From Euclidia mi (Eukaryota > Arthropoda > Insecta > Lepidoptera > Erebidae): DNA of 64,000 nt. The stretch covers positions 45,302,394 through 45,366,393 of the forward strand of contig OX123187.2 in NCBI GenBank assembly GCA_944739405.2. Reading direction: 5' to 3'. Below, piece after piece: positions 31,843 through 43,550 of the stretch. The translations under genes were made by a program, and so were the position numbers. How positions within the stretch are numbered: the stretch's first letter is position 1; every line of letters begins with the position of its first letter. The notes beneath the pieces were generated by a model that saw only the letters and a program-made list of their open reading frames with translations, ran no database searches and was not told where the DNA came from.

Positions 31843-32554
31843 AAAAATGATAAAAAAGTAAAAAAAACTACATTAGGAGTATTCGTGTCAGTGCAAGGAA
31901 CGCGAATAACCAATCAAAATAAAAGAACATCAGACAACACTAAAAGCCAGTTTCACCGCTCTCGGATAAGTTCCTGCTAAATTATTTTCATCAATAACTC
32001 TTACATATAACGTTCCATTCTCCTTTATCTCTAAGATAATGTATGATAAGGCCTACCCAAAGGTGTATGTGGCGGTACCTGCAGTATTTGTTTGCTGACT
32101 CCAAGGCTAAGTTCATCGCCTTTAGATTAGCATCATAATCCAGATAAATTCAAATATAGAGCGGAATTTCTGTCTGACAATAAATATATCTGTTACTTAT
32201 CGAGCAGTGGTGACACTGGCTCCAAGTCTTCAAGTATAACACTAAAATTAAAATGAAATAGTCTTTATTGCCTAATACAAGAAAGGGTAACAGCGAAGCA
32301 CTCATAATATAAAATTTACTTAATTTGTTTTATTGAAACTTGCGACAAACAAGCGGGCAGTGTCGAGAATGAGAATTATGAAAGAAAACGGTAAAAATGT
32401 GACTGTGCACTTCGATTTTTGCTCAGATTTGTTATGAAGACAATAAATCTCTTCGTCACAAAACAAAAAAAATTTCGTGATGGTCTATCAATTGAGTGTC
32501 ATTGAGATTCCTTAAGTGCCTTGTTACATTTTGAGGTTGTAAATACGTAATAAC
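31843..32554 (-). other. Gene B 3' untranslated region and flank
   Basis: On the minus strand, AATAAA signals occur at about 32321-32327 and 32268-32274, after the stop at 32555. Either could serve polyadenylation, giving a 3' UTR of roughly 230-290 nt. Confidence 0.5.
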
Positions 32555-32740
32555 TTAATAACTATGCTGCTTCAAGAATGAGTCCATCTCCTGCGCAGGT
32601 ATTTTCGCTAGTTCTTTGTTGACTTCTTTGAGAATAGCGTCGACCACTATTGATGCAACTTCGTCTTTAACTTCTTCAAGAACCTCGGCCTTCATTGTGT
32701 CCATGTCTGCATCCACTTCACCGCCATTCGTTATGTCAAT
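32555..32740 (-). CDS. Gene B exon 6, C-terminal helix and stop
   Basis: The acceptor is TAATTTCAG. The exon starts in phase 0 with IDITNGGEVDADMDTMKAEV, continues as an acidic helix and ends FLKQHSY, TAA. Confidence 0.86.
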   Translation of the reverse strand: MDITNGGEVDADMDTMKAEVLEEVKDEVASIVVDAILKEVNKELAKIPAQEMDSFLKQHSY

Positions 32741-35700
32741 CTGAAATTACAGATATGATTTAGGGTTTGGTTTATTTTATATCTAAGTTTTATGTTATGG
32801 TGCAGTTAGAGTTAGACAGTGTAGTCGAATAATTATATGTGCGTTTTACTCAATCAACGAATTTGTTAAATTAATTATTAATTTCATAAATTAAGTACAT
32901 CAAAGTTTTGAGCAGTGGCATAAATCGTAGGTAAAGATTGTATCCATGATTGTAGGTATCTATTAGTCAAGTTTATGTTGCCATCAATATTGTTATATTA
33001 TTGTTGCCATTGTATGAAAATGGTAACTGGGTAGTCTCGTGTCTTCATTCAGTCAGATGCAGTATAAAGTTTGACGTAGGTAATCATAATATTAAGGGGG
33101 ATAGGCCTACCAGTGGTATAGACAGACTATTTCTATAGGTGTAGTAGTAAACTTTCACATATTCTGAAAAGTCGCTAATCCAGTACGAGTCGCTTGTTAA
33201 TACAGAATGCTAGTGAAAAGTAAGAGTGTGAACGCCGTTTTTAGACGTTATCTTTCGACGACGACACTTGTTTTTACGTAGCTATAGTATGCATTCTCTG
33301 GTGGCCGGGCGGTCTCTATCAGCCAGGTGCCCTTTGTATGCCAATATTGGCTGGTGCACCTCAAATAGTATGATCCATCTGCATCATTATGAATCGGTAA
33401 AGTGTCTGAAGGATAGAACTGCCTTTATGATCCGTAGAACAGTAGGTAGATCTAAGTAGCTTGTATATTTCATTGTTAGTTATCATCCATGATTTTAGAA
33501 CAAAGCACTTACTACAATAGATTGCACATCTAAGTAGATGTCAGCTGCGACACACTTGTACACCTCACCGACTCCTGGTTCTGTTGTTCTTATGAAGCTG
33601 ATAGCACCTGTAGGAGTCAAGTCTTGCGCGGCTAAACTGGAAATCGAATGATTTTACTAATTAGTGACTCCAATATTTTATCTGTATTCTTGTGAACATA
33701 GATCAGATTTTTTATTAATAAAATGAGTACTTATACCTAGTGCTCACGCATGTCCACTTACCTTACTTTTCCACTTAGGTACAGTGGAATAACGCCCAAG
33801 TGACCCTCGACACCGAAGTTCACTAGAAAAGAATATTTCGTTGTTATATATTATCTATATACGTAAGTAGTTACAAACGAATTGGTAAAACATTGGCTTT
33901 AGCGAAGCAAAAGTTTGGTGCGATAAAAACGTAATAAGCCAGTAAGTTATTGGATTATTCTGTTTTATGCTCGTACATGCACAGTGCACAGACAAGTTAT
34001 ATGCCGATTGATAATGGACATAAGCTTTTCTATCTACACTTATTATATAGTACTAGACGATGCCCACGGCAACGTGTGCAAAATTTTTTAAGTTACCCGT
34101 ATTGCACGATCCCGTGGGTATTTCGGGAAATCCCTTCTTAGTGCGCCTCTACGGTTCCCACGGAACATACATGCCAAATTTCAGTTTCTTGTGCCCAGTA
34201 CTTTTGGCTGTAGCTTGTCTGTCAGTCAGTCAGTAACGCAAGGATTTTATATATTATACAGATAATTAAGTACTGAATGCCTCATTGGTGTCGCGGCATA
34301 AATGTGCGCGTGAGATTGGGTGGTCTCGGGTTCGATCCCCGAGTCAGGCTAAGTGTTATTGGGTTTTTCCGTTTGGAAATTCTTAGTAGCTGCACGGAGT
34401 CTGGTAATGTGCCTAGTACGGCAATAGGCTCGCCCCCTATTACGTGGGACTAAAATAAAGCTGGCAAAAGTGGGTGTAGCAATATACCTCTGCCTACCTT
34501 TTCGGGCCATAGGCGTGAGACTATGTATATCTTTCTTTCTTTTAAAAAGACAACTCCCGCATTAGGACTAAATCCTGTGTCGCGGGGGACTTTACAAACA
34601 TACAACTAACGAGGACAATGTATATAATTATGTATGTATAATTAAGTCCCGTTTTCTTCATGTTGACAGGGCCGTTAATCTACCGACCGTATTTTTGTAC
34701 GGTTTTTACCTATAGATAGTGTGATTCCTGATGAAGGTTTAGGTTTATCATTTACGCCGGCGGAGCATCGGAAAAAGTCTAGTAAATTATAGAAGTAAAG
34801 AAGACATTTATATTACATATTCAGGAGCATTACCTTCTACAGATATATGTGGAGCGACGAACTTGAAGTCTAGTAAATTATAGAAGTAAAGAAGACATTT
34901 ATATTACATATTCAGGAGCATTACCTTCTACAGATATATGTGGAGCGACGAACTTGAAGTCCAATCTATTGTTTCTCGTGCGAAGTTCGAGGTGTTGCAC
35001 TTGCGCCCGATTTACTCCTATGAGTGTTATATCGTGCAAGTACAGTTTACCGCTAAAATAAAAATAACAGACATGTATATTAAATGGCGTCTAATCTGGT
35101 ACGTGTATAAAATACTGCAGGTTTTGTCATTCGGAGCTCCTGGCAGGATCGTTGCAAAGTATATTAACTTAGATTTTTCGGTCACCACTATACGGGCCAT
35201 TGATGGACACCGCGCGCGGTAGGTTTCGAAAGTAAGCTGTAAGGGAGCATCACACGCAGTCTTTCTGCCTGCTCAGGAGGCGGAGGATGAACTAATAAGT
35301 TTCCACCATAAAGTTAAGAAAAAAAAAAGAAAAAAGAGACTGGCAGTTTCATAATGCACGTTTTTAAATTATTCGAAATAAATAAACCTCTAATTTTAAA
35401 TTGTCATTCGAGATGTAGGTATACCACGTACCTTTTGTACCTTTGTTTCGATAGTTTGGCACTGTTGCAAGTGAATGTAAAGAAAATAGAGTCTTACCTC
35501 AACCAGAATTCGGGTAAATCGAGATTGATAGTTTCAATTTGTGTGATCACGAAGACGTTTGGGATGGATTTTATTACGTCCGTTAGTCCAGCTGCGAGCT
35601 TGTAGCTGCTAAATTCGTCATCTTTAGACAGAGGCATGTACTTTTGTGGTAGCTGGCCGATGACTCCATGGAAGCGGATGGGCCCGAGCGGTCGATTTGC

Positions 35701-38700
35701 TAAAAGTGTCAAAAAGTTTCTATCAACAGCTGCAAACTTCTAAATCGGTTTATGATGTCTTTCTTCATTGCTTCACAAAGCTGGTACAGGCCACATATGA
35801 AGAATCATAATCATTATAATTATGTACCTACTTACTTTAGCAGAACTACAACTGTGGAAAAGCTAATATTCAGTTAAATCTGATAAGGTATACTTAGTAG
35901 TAAGGGGATGCAACTGGGTTATCTCTAGGATAATGATGATTCAGATAATAGGTATAATTGTGTAAATACGTGTGCACATATTGTATATCTATCCATTTCA
36001 TGGTTGAAATTATATATGGTTTAGTTGTTATCAATTAGCATACCGTAACATGGGGTAATTTAAGAACCGCGGGGTTATTTAGGAAATAAAAATATTTTTG
36101 AACGCATCCATAAAAATAAGATATTGTAACTTTGAACGCAACCATTTGTTGTTTAGCAGTTGGTAGCATTGTTTGACTTTGACGTCAAAATCAACCAATC
36201 AGACTCGAGTAAGGTCGGACGTGTGATGTTTATGACTCAGAGAATGACATTGGGTCAACGGCGGTAAAAATTTTAGCTGGAAACTTTCTGTTTAAACAGT
36301 AGTTTTATACAAGTTTTTGTGATTGTGATAAGTTAAGTTGTTTTCTTGACTATTCAAATAGTTGTGTAGTGTCGTTTTATAAAGGCTTGTTGTTTTATGT
36401 CAAAAATTACAAAAAAATACTTTAGATTACATTATAATATGTTAAAATATAGTTTTTCCGTGTGGTGACGGAGTAAGAATACGATAGGTCACCATCCCAC
36501 TCTGTCTCGAGGTTGTCATACGAGGCGACTATGGGAAAACACGAGCAGTGTAACAGCTCCAGCCAAGGTGTGCTTTCGCTCTACACTTCTGTCCGATCGT
36601 AGAGAAGAAGCATCGGGTACGCGACCCCGGCTTCCTCGAGCTGCCGCAATTATTACCAATATCCCTTCCGTGATTGCGGTATCCTTTGTTACCTTTGACT
36701 TCCGTTCCAAACACCAACCTCCTTTAAAACTCACATACCCTATCCTAAATTTCCTTTCCCTTCCCAATCCGAAGTACAGGTGTAGACGATGGCAGTATGA
36801 GTTTTAGGGGATTAAATATTACTTTACCCCAGGAGGGTACCGGAACTACCGGACCTACCGGAGAATCCCTCTCTGAGCATCGTCGCTCAGACTGCCCCAT
36901 CGTATCTGGAGGGGGCAAAATTCCCAACGGCGACGCGCTTTGCCACACGTCACGTTTTGTCTCCCCGTCAAACAGAGGCAAAAGGAGGGCTAGGGAATGC
37001 CTGTTTGCAACGGTGAATGTTTGTGGAGGAGTGGATGGTAAGATTGATGAATTGTTTGATATGATGGATGTAAGACATATTGATTTACTAGGAGTGGGTG
37101 AAACTAAAAAGAAAGGTTGTTCAACAACTACTGATGGCCGATATAGTGCATATTGGTCTGGAGTTGTTGATTCTGAGAGAGCTAGCTAGTTTTTTTTTAT
37201 GGTATAAGGCGGCAAACGAGCAGACGGATTGCCTGATGGTAAGCAATTACCGCCGCCCATGGACACAAGCAATACCACAGAAGTCACAAGTGCGTTGCCG
37301 CCCCTTGGGCTTGGGAAATGGGATAGGATGAGGAGTGGGGATGAGGGAGTAGGAAGAGGGAATAGGGCCTCCGGCACTCTCACTCACCGAACGAAACACA
37401 ACAGTTTTGGTACTGTTACTTTACGTCGATTTTCTGTGAGAGGGTAGTACTTCCCCGGCCGAGCCGGCCCATTCATGCTGAAATCAGCAAGGCTCTACTA
37501 CCGTTAAAGGATTTGGAATGATTCTATCAGATAGGATGAGTGAGTGTGTAAAAGAATATGAATTTGTTAACTCCAGGCTTCTTTGGGTGTGACTTAAACT
37601 CGGCTTAACTAAAGTCTTTGTTATGTCTGTGTACGCTCCAGACATGTCCAAACCGTCAAATGTAAGACAGGAATTCTGGGATAATGTAAGAGAGGTGCTT
37701 GCTAGGTGTGAGAATAATGAAAGAATAATTATGTTAGGCGACTTTAATGGTTGGGTAGGTGTGTAGTGATGGCTATGAAAGGGTTCTAGGGCGATTCGGT
37801 GACGAGAGGGTGAATGAAAATGGTGAAAGTTTACTGGATATATGTATGGAGAGAAAGCTTGTGGTGACAAACACTATGTTTAGTCACAAGATGATTCATA
37901 TGTATACATGGCAAAGGCAGACAGAACGAAGTAGGTATGATAGATTTTGTTGTGATAGACGAACGTTTGAAAGCAAAAGTGAAAGATACGAGAGTGTACC
38001 GAGGTGTGGTCGCGGAAAAGCGCAAAGCATGGATGGACTTGCTGGCCATAAGAGCCAACAAAAGGATACAAGGTAGTGTGACTGTCAATGAGAGGATAGT
38101 AAAAGAAAAGCATGACAGGTTGAAATATAAAGTAAATGAGACAGTGAGAAGAAAGAAAGAAGAATGTAAGGATAGATTTGATAGAAAGTTTTCTCAGCAT
38201 TTTCGGGCCAATATCAAATTATTCTGGCATTTGGTTAGAACAGCCCGAGGCAAAGCAGGAGACTCGAAAGTTGGTGTGATAAGGGATGTAAATGGAAATA
38301 TTATAAGAGAGCATGGGGAAGTTTTGGATCAGTGGAAGATGTATTTTGAGAATTTGTTTGAACGAGGAGAAAGTGACACTAGGAATATAGTAGCGAATGA
38401 GGAAGATCATTGTGAAAGTAATATAAGTATGGAAGAGATACGGTGTGCAATGAAAACGGGTTAAGCTACGGGATATGACACGATATCTGCTGAAATACTC
38501 AAGGTAGGCGAAGGCGTCACCGCAAGCCTGCTGTACCTACTTTTTAATAAATGTTGGCGGTCCGGTCGTGTATCAGGTGACTGGAACAAGGCCGTAATTG
38601 TGCCACTGTACAAGGGAAATGGGTCACAGCAGGAATGCAAAAATTATCGCGGTATAAGCCTCCTGACTGTTGTTGGCAAATTGTATGCAAAGATACTGAT

Positions 38701-41700
38701 TGAAAAAGTGATCTCTGAAACGGACAGTAAGATTTGGGATGTGTAAGCGGGATTTAGAAAGGGAATGGGATGTACGGATCAAGTCTTTTCCTTAAGGTGC
38801 ATTTCAGAGAAAATCTTAAGTAAACACCAGAAGGTTTTCTGCGCCTTTATTGACGTGGAAAAGGCTTACGATCGAGTGGTGAGGGATGAACTTTGGTCAA
38901 CACTTTTTGTGTATGGAGTAAGCAGCAGTCTGATACGGGCACTTGAATCCTTATAGGGATTCAAGTGCCTGTGTTAGAATAAACGCGGCCCACACGGACT
39001 GGTTTAACATTGATCGTGGTGTTAGACAGGGATATGTAGCGTCTCCTTGGCTGTTCAATCTATTCATGGACAGTTATTTGACCGATCTGAAAGAGTCTGA
39101 ATGTGGATTAAGAATGGGTGAATCTGTGTTTAAGACCCTGCTATACGCTGACGATCAGGTTCTTTTTGCGTCGTCAGCGTCTGATTTACAGCAGATGGTC
39201 ACTGTAATAAATGAGGCGCATAAGAAGAAGGGCATGAAAGTGAATGTAAGCAAGACTAAGGTCATGATCATAGAGAGGGAAGACAGTATAACTGAATGTA
39301 ACATAATGCTAGGAGATGAAAAAGTGGAACAAGTGAATGAGTTTGTGTATTTAGGGTATTTGTTTACGAGAGATGGAAAATGTGAGGGTGATGTTGAAAG
39401 GAGAGTGAAAGCAAGAAATAGTGTGAATGGCGCCTTACAGTCTATCATCAGTAACGAAATTATCCCAAGTAAGGCTCGCCTTGCTGTACTGCAGGGAGTT
39501 TTGGCGCCTACGCTGATGTATGGTAGCGAATCATGGGTATGCCAGAAGAAGCATGAAAGTAGAATCAATGCTGTGGAGATGAGAGTTTTGAGGAGTATGT
39601 GCGGAGTAAGATTGATAGATAAAGTAAAAAACAGTGTGATACGAGAGAAGTGTGGTCTAAAAGAAGATGTAGTGATAAAGATTGAAAAAGGAATGTTGCG
39701 ATGGTTTGGACATTTGGAACGGATGGATGAAAGAAGAAATACGAAATTCCGGTTTACTAATATGAGAATACTTACTTAATCCCGATTTTTAATTTTAACC
39801 AATTTCAAAATCGATTTGATGGACCGTCACCATTTTTTTAAATTCACTCCACAACGCATATCTTTGAAGTCCCAGAAACTGGTAAAATTAAGTCAGAAAT
39901 AACGATACCACGAAATATTACCCTATTGATGTCAGAATTGCTGCATAACTTGCAGAAAACGTTCAAATTCATGTTCATCCACACTCCATCCCTCAACCAA
40001 TTTTGGTCCTAGATGTAGCCCTCAAAATTGTCCAGGAATACATATACTTGGGCATAAATTGCAGTTAGGCAAAGCCAACTTTGGCGGTGAAAATCACCAA
40101 AAGAGTGCAGCATGGCTTTTGGGAAGTTGCATCATTTCGTCGAGCCATTTTTGCTACAATGTGACTTACGGAGCTAAGACGTGGAACATAACGGTGAAGC
40201 TAACCACACACATCATGTCATTCATGCCACTCACAGAGCAATGGAAAGGTCAGGGATCTCGCTGAGGGGCCCCTAGGTTAATCTTAAATATCGTTTAAAA
40301 TGTTGACGCCGTTGACGCCGATGAAAAGGTTGGCGGCGGTGGCGTTGGCCACGCCGCCGCCGCCAAATACAGTAGGCGCATGGTAATCCGGCAGGAATTT
40401 TTTTCGCCTTTGCCGGACCATCGCAAATGCCGGATTATCGAATTTGTATGGGATGTAAAAGCTTAATACATAAAACGTAAAATAAATTCTACATCTCATA
40501 AATAGGTATCCACTATAAAAGACTAGACCGCTCTGTAATCCGGCATTCCGCTGTATAAAATGATTATCAAGCGGGTTACCTCAGTCGCTGATTGCCGGAT
40601 TACTGAGCGTGCCGGATTGACGAGCTTTGGATTACCAAGCGCCTACTGTAAATAGTTTTAAATTGCATGCAAATCAATGCAAAAATTGTATTCACGTATA
40701 CGCATTTTTTAAATATTTATTATTTAATACTTAATAATAAATATTAAAAATTAATATTTTAATTTGAAGTTGGCTTTTAATTTCTATCACATATTTTAAT
40801 ATATGTTTTATTAAATTTATTTCTTATTTTATAGATATTAAATCACCAATAATAAATATTTAACATTAATAATATTTAGTATTAATTATATTAAATAATA
40901 TAATTTTAATTTATATCAATAAATAATACATACGGATAGTTAACCTCATTAATATAATTATATTGGAGCACTTGAAAAAGTATATAAGCACAATTTTTTC
41001 ACTAATATTTACCAATAGTAAATAATATCAATCAAAATTTTCAGTTTAAATCACTACCTACTGAATATGATCGATTTATTCGCACATATATAATTCGCAC
41101 ATGTACGAAACTAAAACACGTGTTGTGAATGTAGAAACTAAAAACTTCTCCCGTGAGAATTTTGTGTCACACATGCGCGCGTATCTTAAAATTTCACTCT
41201 CATAATTTTTTCATAACGCGCTTAAAGAAGTATAACAATAAATTTTTGGACAGGTATGATGCTTCTCCATCCTACAAGAAGTAGTGACGATTGGACCATT
41301 CATTGCAAATGTTGTTAAACTTACTGTCAGAATGTCGTACCGCAACCACATGTCTCATTCGTAGGGCGTTGAGTGGACGCCGTCCTGTACACAATAAAAA
41401 AAAATATATTTATATGAAAAATTATAGGATCAATTTTCATATGGTTCCCAGCAAGAACTTAGGGTCCCAAGCCAACCTCACCTGCAAGTGGTGCACCTGC
41501 CGATCAACGGACGAGGCTCTGGCAATCAAAATATCCCGAAAAGCGGCAATAGGTTCGCTATTACGTGGGATCAAAACACTGGCGAAAAGTGGGCGTTTAA
41601 TATGCCTCTGCCTACCCCTTCGTGGAAACAGGCGTGAGTCTATGTATGTATGCAATTTACAGGTTAGATGTAAAACGGCACAACAACACATCCACCACAC

Positions 41701-43494
41701 TACAACAACAGCGTCGCGCGGCAATTCGGACAAAAGTTAATTCAAATTCAGATGGACTACATTTTGCAATAATTATCGACCGCTTATGATATCGACCACA
41801 TCGCAGCCACAATGTTGCATAGAAGCGACGACATTGCGCAACTACAATCCATTTTGTAGGTACCACAACCCAACCGCAAGAAGTTGCAGCGACACTATAC
41901 ACGCGTCATCACAGATTGACCACATTTTGTCGTGACAGTAACGTAACAGTAAGAGATTCAGCAAAAACCAAGCATGGGGTACTAAATACCCCTTTTAATT
42001 ATGTTCGCAATAATGTGCTTTGAATCGAATATAAAGCCTCGGTCTGACACGCATTTGTCCGGTTTTTTGAGAGACGCCCAGACCCTAAACAACACTTTTA
42101 ATTTACATCCCACATAATTTTTCAGTGTAGAACCTTACCACCCGAAGCACTATTAGTCAATCGAAATGTAATTTTTTTTTGGGCTTGCATTTGTCAGAGC
42201 ACGTATTATTATTATTTATTATTATTTGTTTATCCTGCAAACTACTGGCCGTATAGAAAAAATTAAGTCACGTTTCGTAAAAATTTTTTTGTTCAATTAA
42301 ATTCTCTACAACTTTTGGTCCCGTAGTATTTAGTCGTAAAATAAAAAATAACAAAGTTACAAACGAAAATCTAAATTTTTATCGTCGTCAGTAACAAAGA
42401 ATACATTTAATTTGTCTTTAAAGCTTCCAAAACAAGACCCAGTCCTCTAACTTGGGATTCCGCAGCCACGAAGAGTGCCATAAGGTCCAATTTTCACTCA
42501 TTACATTGACTCTGAAAACATAGGTTGGCAAAATTGGACAAAATTCTAAAACTAAATCGCTCCATGGGCTTCTAAACTTGATATTCTGCCCATGCAAAGG
42601 AAACTGAAATGTTCTGCAGCCCCTTAATTTTATGGGGAGAGATGCAGCAAAGTAATAGGAAAAATCAAGGAGGAATTTATGATTTTACGATAGAATGCGA
42701 TTATTCTATAGTTATTTTATCAAAAATTGAATATTGACGCGTTTTTAGATCATAAGCTGAAGCCTGGGTCATAAAAAAGACGAACAACACCGTAATAATG
42801 AAGAGACCCTATAACTTTTTTGTTTTTGGTATTACGACAAAAAGTATCAGAACCAAAGTTGTTAAGAATTTAATTTTCAACCAAAAATACTTGAACACAT
42901 TCTTTGTGCGATCAATAGTTTACAAAATAAATAAGAAAGCCATCCGCACCACCACTTTTTCCAAGATGGCGCGGGACAAGAGGTACGATCCCACAAATTT
43001 GGATTAAGCTAGACGTTGGCTCTCCCTAGACATCTAAAAAATAAAATTCCATCCTCTGACAAATGCAACCCCAAATGTAACTATTCAGTGGACTATGTTA
43101 AGCGAGAAGGCAGCCTATGAAATCACTTCAGAAATAAAATACTCAAAGAGGTCTAATTATGACATCTACATGTTAACACATGCATGTTATGGCGCTTTCA
43201 AACCACAGGTTAGAAGGCAGGTAAACTGTAAGGGTCGTTTTCCTTTATAAAATCGGCATTAATATGACAAATAGATATAACCATACAATATTATTTAGCG
43301 GGTCTTAGTCGCGATAATTTTATATTTCAAGGCATAAATACCTCTGTTATTCTCCTAAGTTTCGCGTTTTGTGGTCGCGGAGGGACTCTATTAAATAGAT
43401 ATAATTGGCGTATTAAAAACGTGCACTCACTTTGAGATTGTATAACTGGTACGCTTACAGCACAGCATAATACAACAAACTGAATAACACGCAT
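32555..43494 (-). CDS. Gene B: secreted takeout/JHBP-like protein, six exons
   Basis: Exons 43494-43431, 35699-35498, 35052-34925, 33822-33762, 33636-33513 and 32740-32555 give 765 nt (254 aa), all GT-AG, with phases 1,2,1,2,0 as in genes A and C. MRVIQFVVLCCAVSVPVIQS is the signal peptide. The mature protein runs NRPLGPIRFHGVIGQL, KSIPNVFVITQIETINLDL, SGKLYLHDITLIGV, RNNRLDFKFVAPHISVE, VNFGVEGHLGVIPLYLSGKV and GAISFIRTTEPG, then a charged C-terminal helix (VLEEVKDEVASIVVDAILKE). The alternating strand/long-helix plan fits the takeout/JHBP/group-7-allergen TULIP class. Only one mature cysteine (YKCVAAD) is present, so no disulphide. An optional 36-nt microexon at 34834-34869 would add 12 residues. 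Confidence 0.82.
33513..33636 (-). CDS. Gene B exon 5
   Basis: The acceptor is GATTTCCAG and the donor GTA|GTAAGT. The exon encodes LAAQDLTPTGAISFIRTTEP through ADIYLDVQSIV and contains the only mature cysteine. Confidence 0.86.
33762..33822 (-). CDS. Gene B exon 4
   Basis: The 61-nt exon encodes NFGVEGHLGVIPLYLSGKV. The acceptor is TTCTTTTCTAG and the donor AG|GTAAGT. Confidence 0.85.
34053..34262 (-). mobile_element. Lep1-like short Helitron
   Basis: On the minus strand it begins TCTGTATAATATATAAAATCC after an A and ends CTAG before a T. The hairpin GCCGTGGGCATCGT precedes the CTAG. It lies in gene B intron 3. Confidence 0.85.
34285..34535 (+). mobile_element. tRNA-derived SINE with GGGGAAACAGGCGTGA-type tail
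   Basis: The B box GGTTCGATCCC lies in a tRNA-like head (CATTGGTGTCGCGGC...). It is followed by GTGTTATTGGGTTTTTCCG, CACGGAGTCTGG, CGGCAATAGGCTCGCCCCC and the CCTCTGCCTACC tail with a TATG/CTTT run. Tail copies are at 26592, 41545 and 51480. It lies in gene B intron 3. Confidence 0.8.
34551..34622 (-). mobile_element. SINE tail fragment
   Basis: Shares TAAATCCTGTGTCGCGGGGG and ACATACAACTAACG with 12262-12485. The head is missing. Confidence 0.65.
34777..34958. repeat. Perfect 91-bp tandem duplication over an exon end
   Basis: 34777-34867 and 34868-34958 are identical over 91 bp. The unit holds the end of gene B exon 3, its donor and 55 bp of intron. Identity means a recent event or an assembly duplication. 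Confidence 0.92.
34834..34869 (-). CDS. Possible gene B microexon (36 nt, in frame)
   Basis: A perfect 91-bp tandem duplication copied the last 35 nt of exon 3 with its donor. The copied intron end supplies TTTACTAG just before it. The resulting 36-nt exon is phase 1 to phase 1 and would repeat 12 residues (DFKFVAPHISVE). The intron between exon 3 and it would be 55 nt. Use is not shown. Confidence 0.4.
34925..35052 (-). CDS. Gene B exon 3
   Basis: The 128-nt exon, the same length as gene C exon 3, encodes GKLYLHDITLIGVNRAQVQH through FVAPHISVE. The acceptor is TTATTTTAG and the donor GAAG|GTAATG. Confidence 0.85.
35498..35699 (-). CDS. Gene B exon 2
   Basis: The acceptor is CTTTTAG. The exon encodes NRPLGPIRFHGVIGQLPQKY and KLAAGLTDVIKSIPN and ends in phase 2 at AG|GTAAGA. 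Its LGP-aromatic-G start matches gene C exon 2 (DLGPMHIYGKYG). Confidence 0.85.
36430..39778 (+). pseudogene. RTE-type LINE relic in gene B intron 1 (antisense)
   Basis: An endonuclease-like part (CLFATVNVCGG, DLLGVGETKKKG, then SVYAPD and IIMLGDFNGWVG) is followed by a linker and a reverse transcriptase: NYRGISLLTVVGKLYAKILI, FIDVEKAYDRVVRDEL, DRGVRQGYVASPWLFNLFMD, LLYADDQVLFASS and GYLFTRDGKCEGDVERRV, then MLRWFGHLERMDE. It ends about 40 codons short. Broken by a SINE at 37188, stops near 37592, 37763, 38461 and 38744, and a frameshift at 38956. It lies antisense in gene B intron 1. Confidence 0.88.
37188..37505 (+). mobile_element. SINE-like repeat inserted in the RTE endonuclease
   Basis: It begins at the T-run after AGAGAGCTAGC, carries GGCAAACGAGCAGACGGAT and GTCACAAGTGCGTTGCCGCC, and ends around GCAAGGCTCTACTACC. 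The LINE frame is SERAS before it and GFGMILSDRMS after it. It is the same family as 14940-15175. Confidence 0.75.
39955..40265 (+). pseudogene. Fragment of a second RTE-type LINE
   Basis: The frame reads YLGINCSLGKANFGGENHQK, AAWLLGSC and TYGAKTWNITVKL, the thumb region that follows the catalytic box in these LINEs. It is diverged and lacks both ends. Confidence 0.65.
40370..40648. mobile_element. pogo/Tc1-like MITE
   Basis: The ends CAGTAGGCGCATGGTAATCC and its inverse are bounded by TA on both sides. CAGTA..., TAATCCGGCA subterminal repeats and a TA target are typical of pogo/Tigger-type MITEs. It is 279 bp and non-coding. Confidence 0.82.
40649..41540. other. AT-rich gene B intron DNA
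   Basis: Very AT-rich (40660-41040) with no supported feature. Confidence 0.5.
41545..41655 (+). mobile_element. SINE 3'-tail fragment
   Basis: GGCAATAGGTTCGCTATTACG, GTGGGCGTTTAATATGCCTC, GGAAACAGGCGTGAGTC and TATGTATG match the tail of 34285-34535. Confidence 0.72.
41656..43430. other. Gene B intron 1, unassigned
   Basis: A stretch at 41690-41930 is compositionally richer but unnamed. Frames at 42798-43007 have no domain. No repeat ends could be fixed. Confidence 0.35.
43431..43494 (-). CDS. Gene B exon 1, signal peptide
   Basis: ATG at 43494 opens MRVIQFVVLCCAVSVPVIQS and ends in phase 1 at A|GTGAGT, matching the phase of exon 2. An upstream in-frame ATG at 43527 is disfavoured because it would lie before the predicted start site and would weaken the signal peptide. 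The link across the 7.7-kb intron rests on phase, signal peptide and paralogue structure. Confidence 0.72.
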
Positions 43495-43517
43495 GTTTGC
43501 TTCTGTGGCTCCGTCCA

Positions 43518-43550
43518 AATGAAACATGTTTTAACTCATTGTTATATATG
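43518..43550 (-). promoter_or_regulatory. Candidate core promoter of gene B
   Basis: TATATAAC on the minus strand at 43548-43541 lies about 28 bp before an initiator-like TTCATTT (A at 43520). This would place the start just before the ATG at 43494 and exclude the ATG at 43527. Confidence 0.5.

Noticed and set aside
36797..37189. Open frame as an independent gene
   Set aside because: It is the N-terminal endonuclease part of the RTE LINE, and it ends in the inserted SINE.
39155..39568. Minus-strand frame of 137 codons
   Set aside because: Antisense shadow of the RTE reverse transcriptase frame.
40284..40370. Minus-strand frame with VANATAANLFIGVNGVNIL
   Set aside because: It looks coding-like in composition, but it is short, lies next to a MITE and has no splice partner or family that I could name.
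43495..43527. Upstream ATG for gene B (adds MFHLDGATEAN)
   Set aside because: It lies before the initiator predicted from the TATA box and would put a charged stretch in front of the signal peptide. Not excluded if the start site is further upstream.
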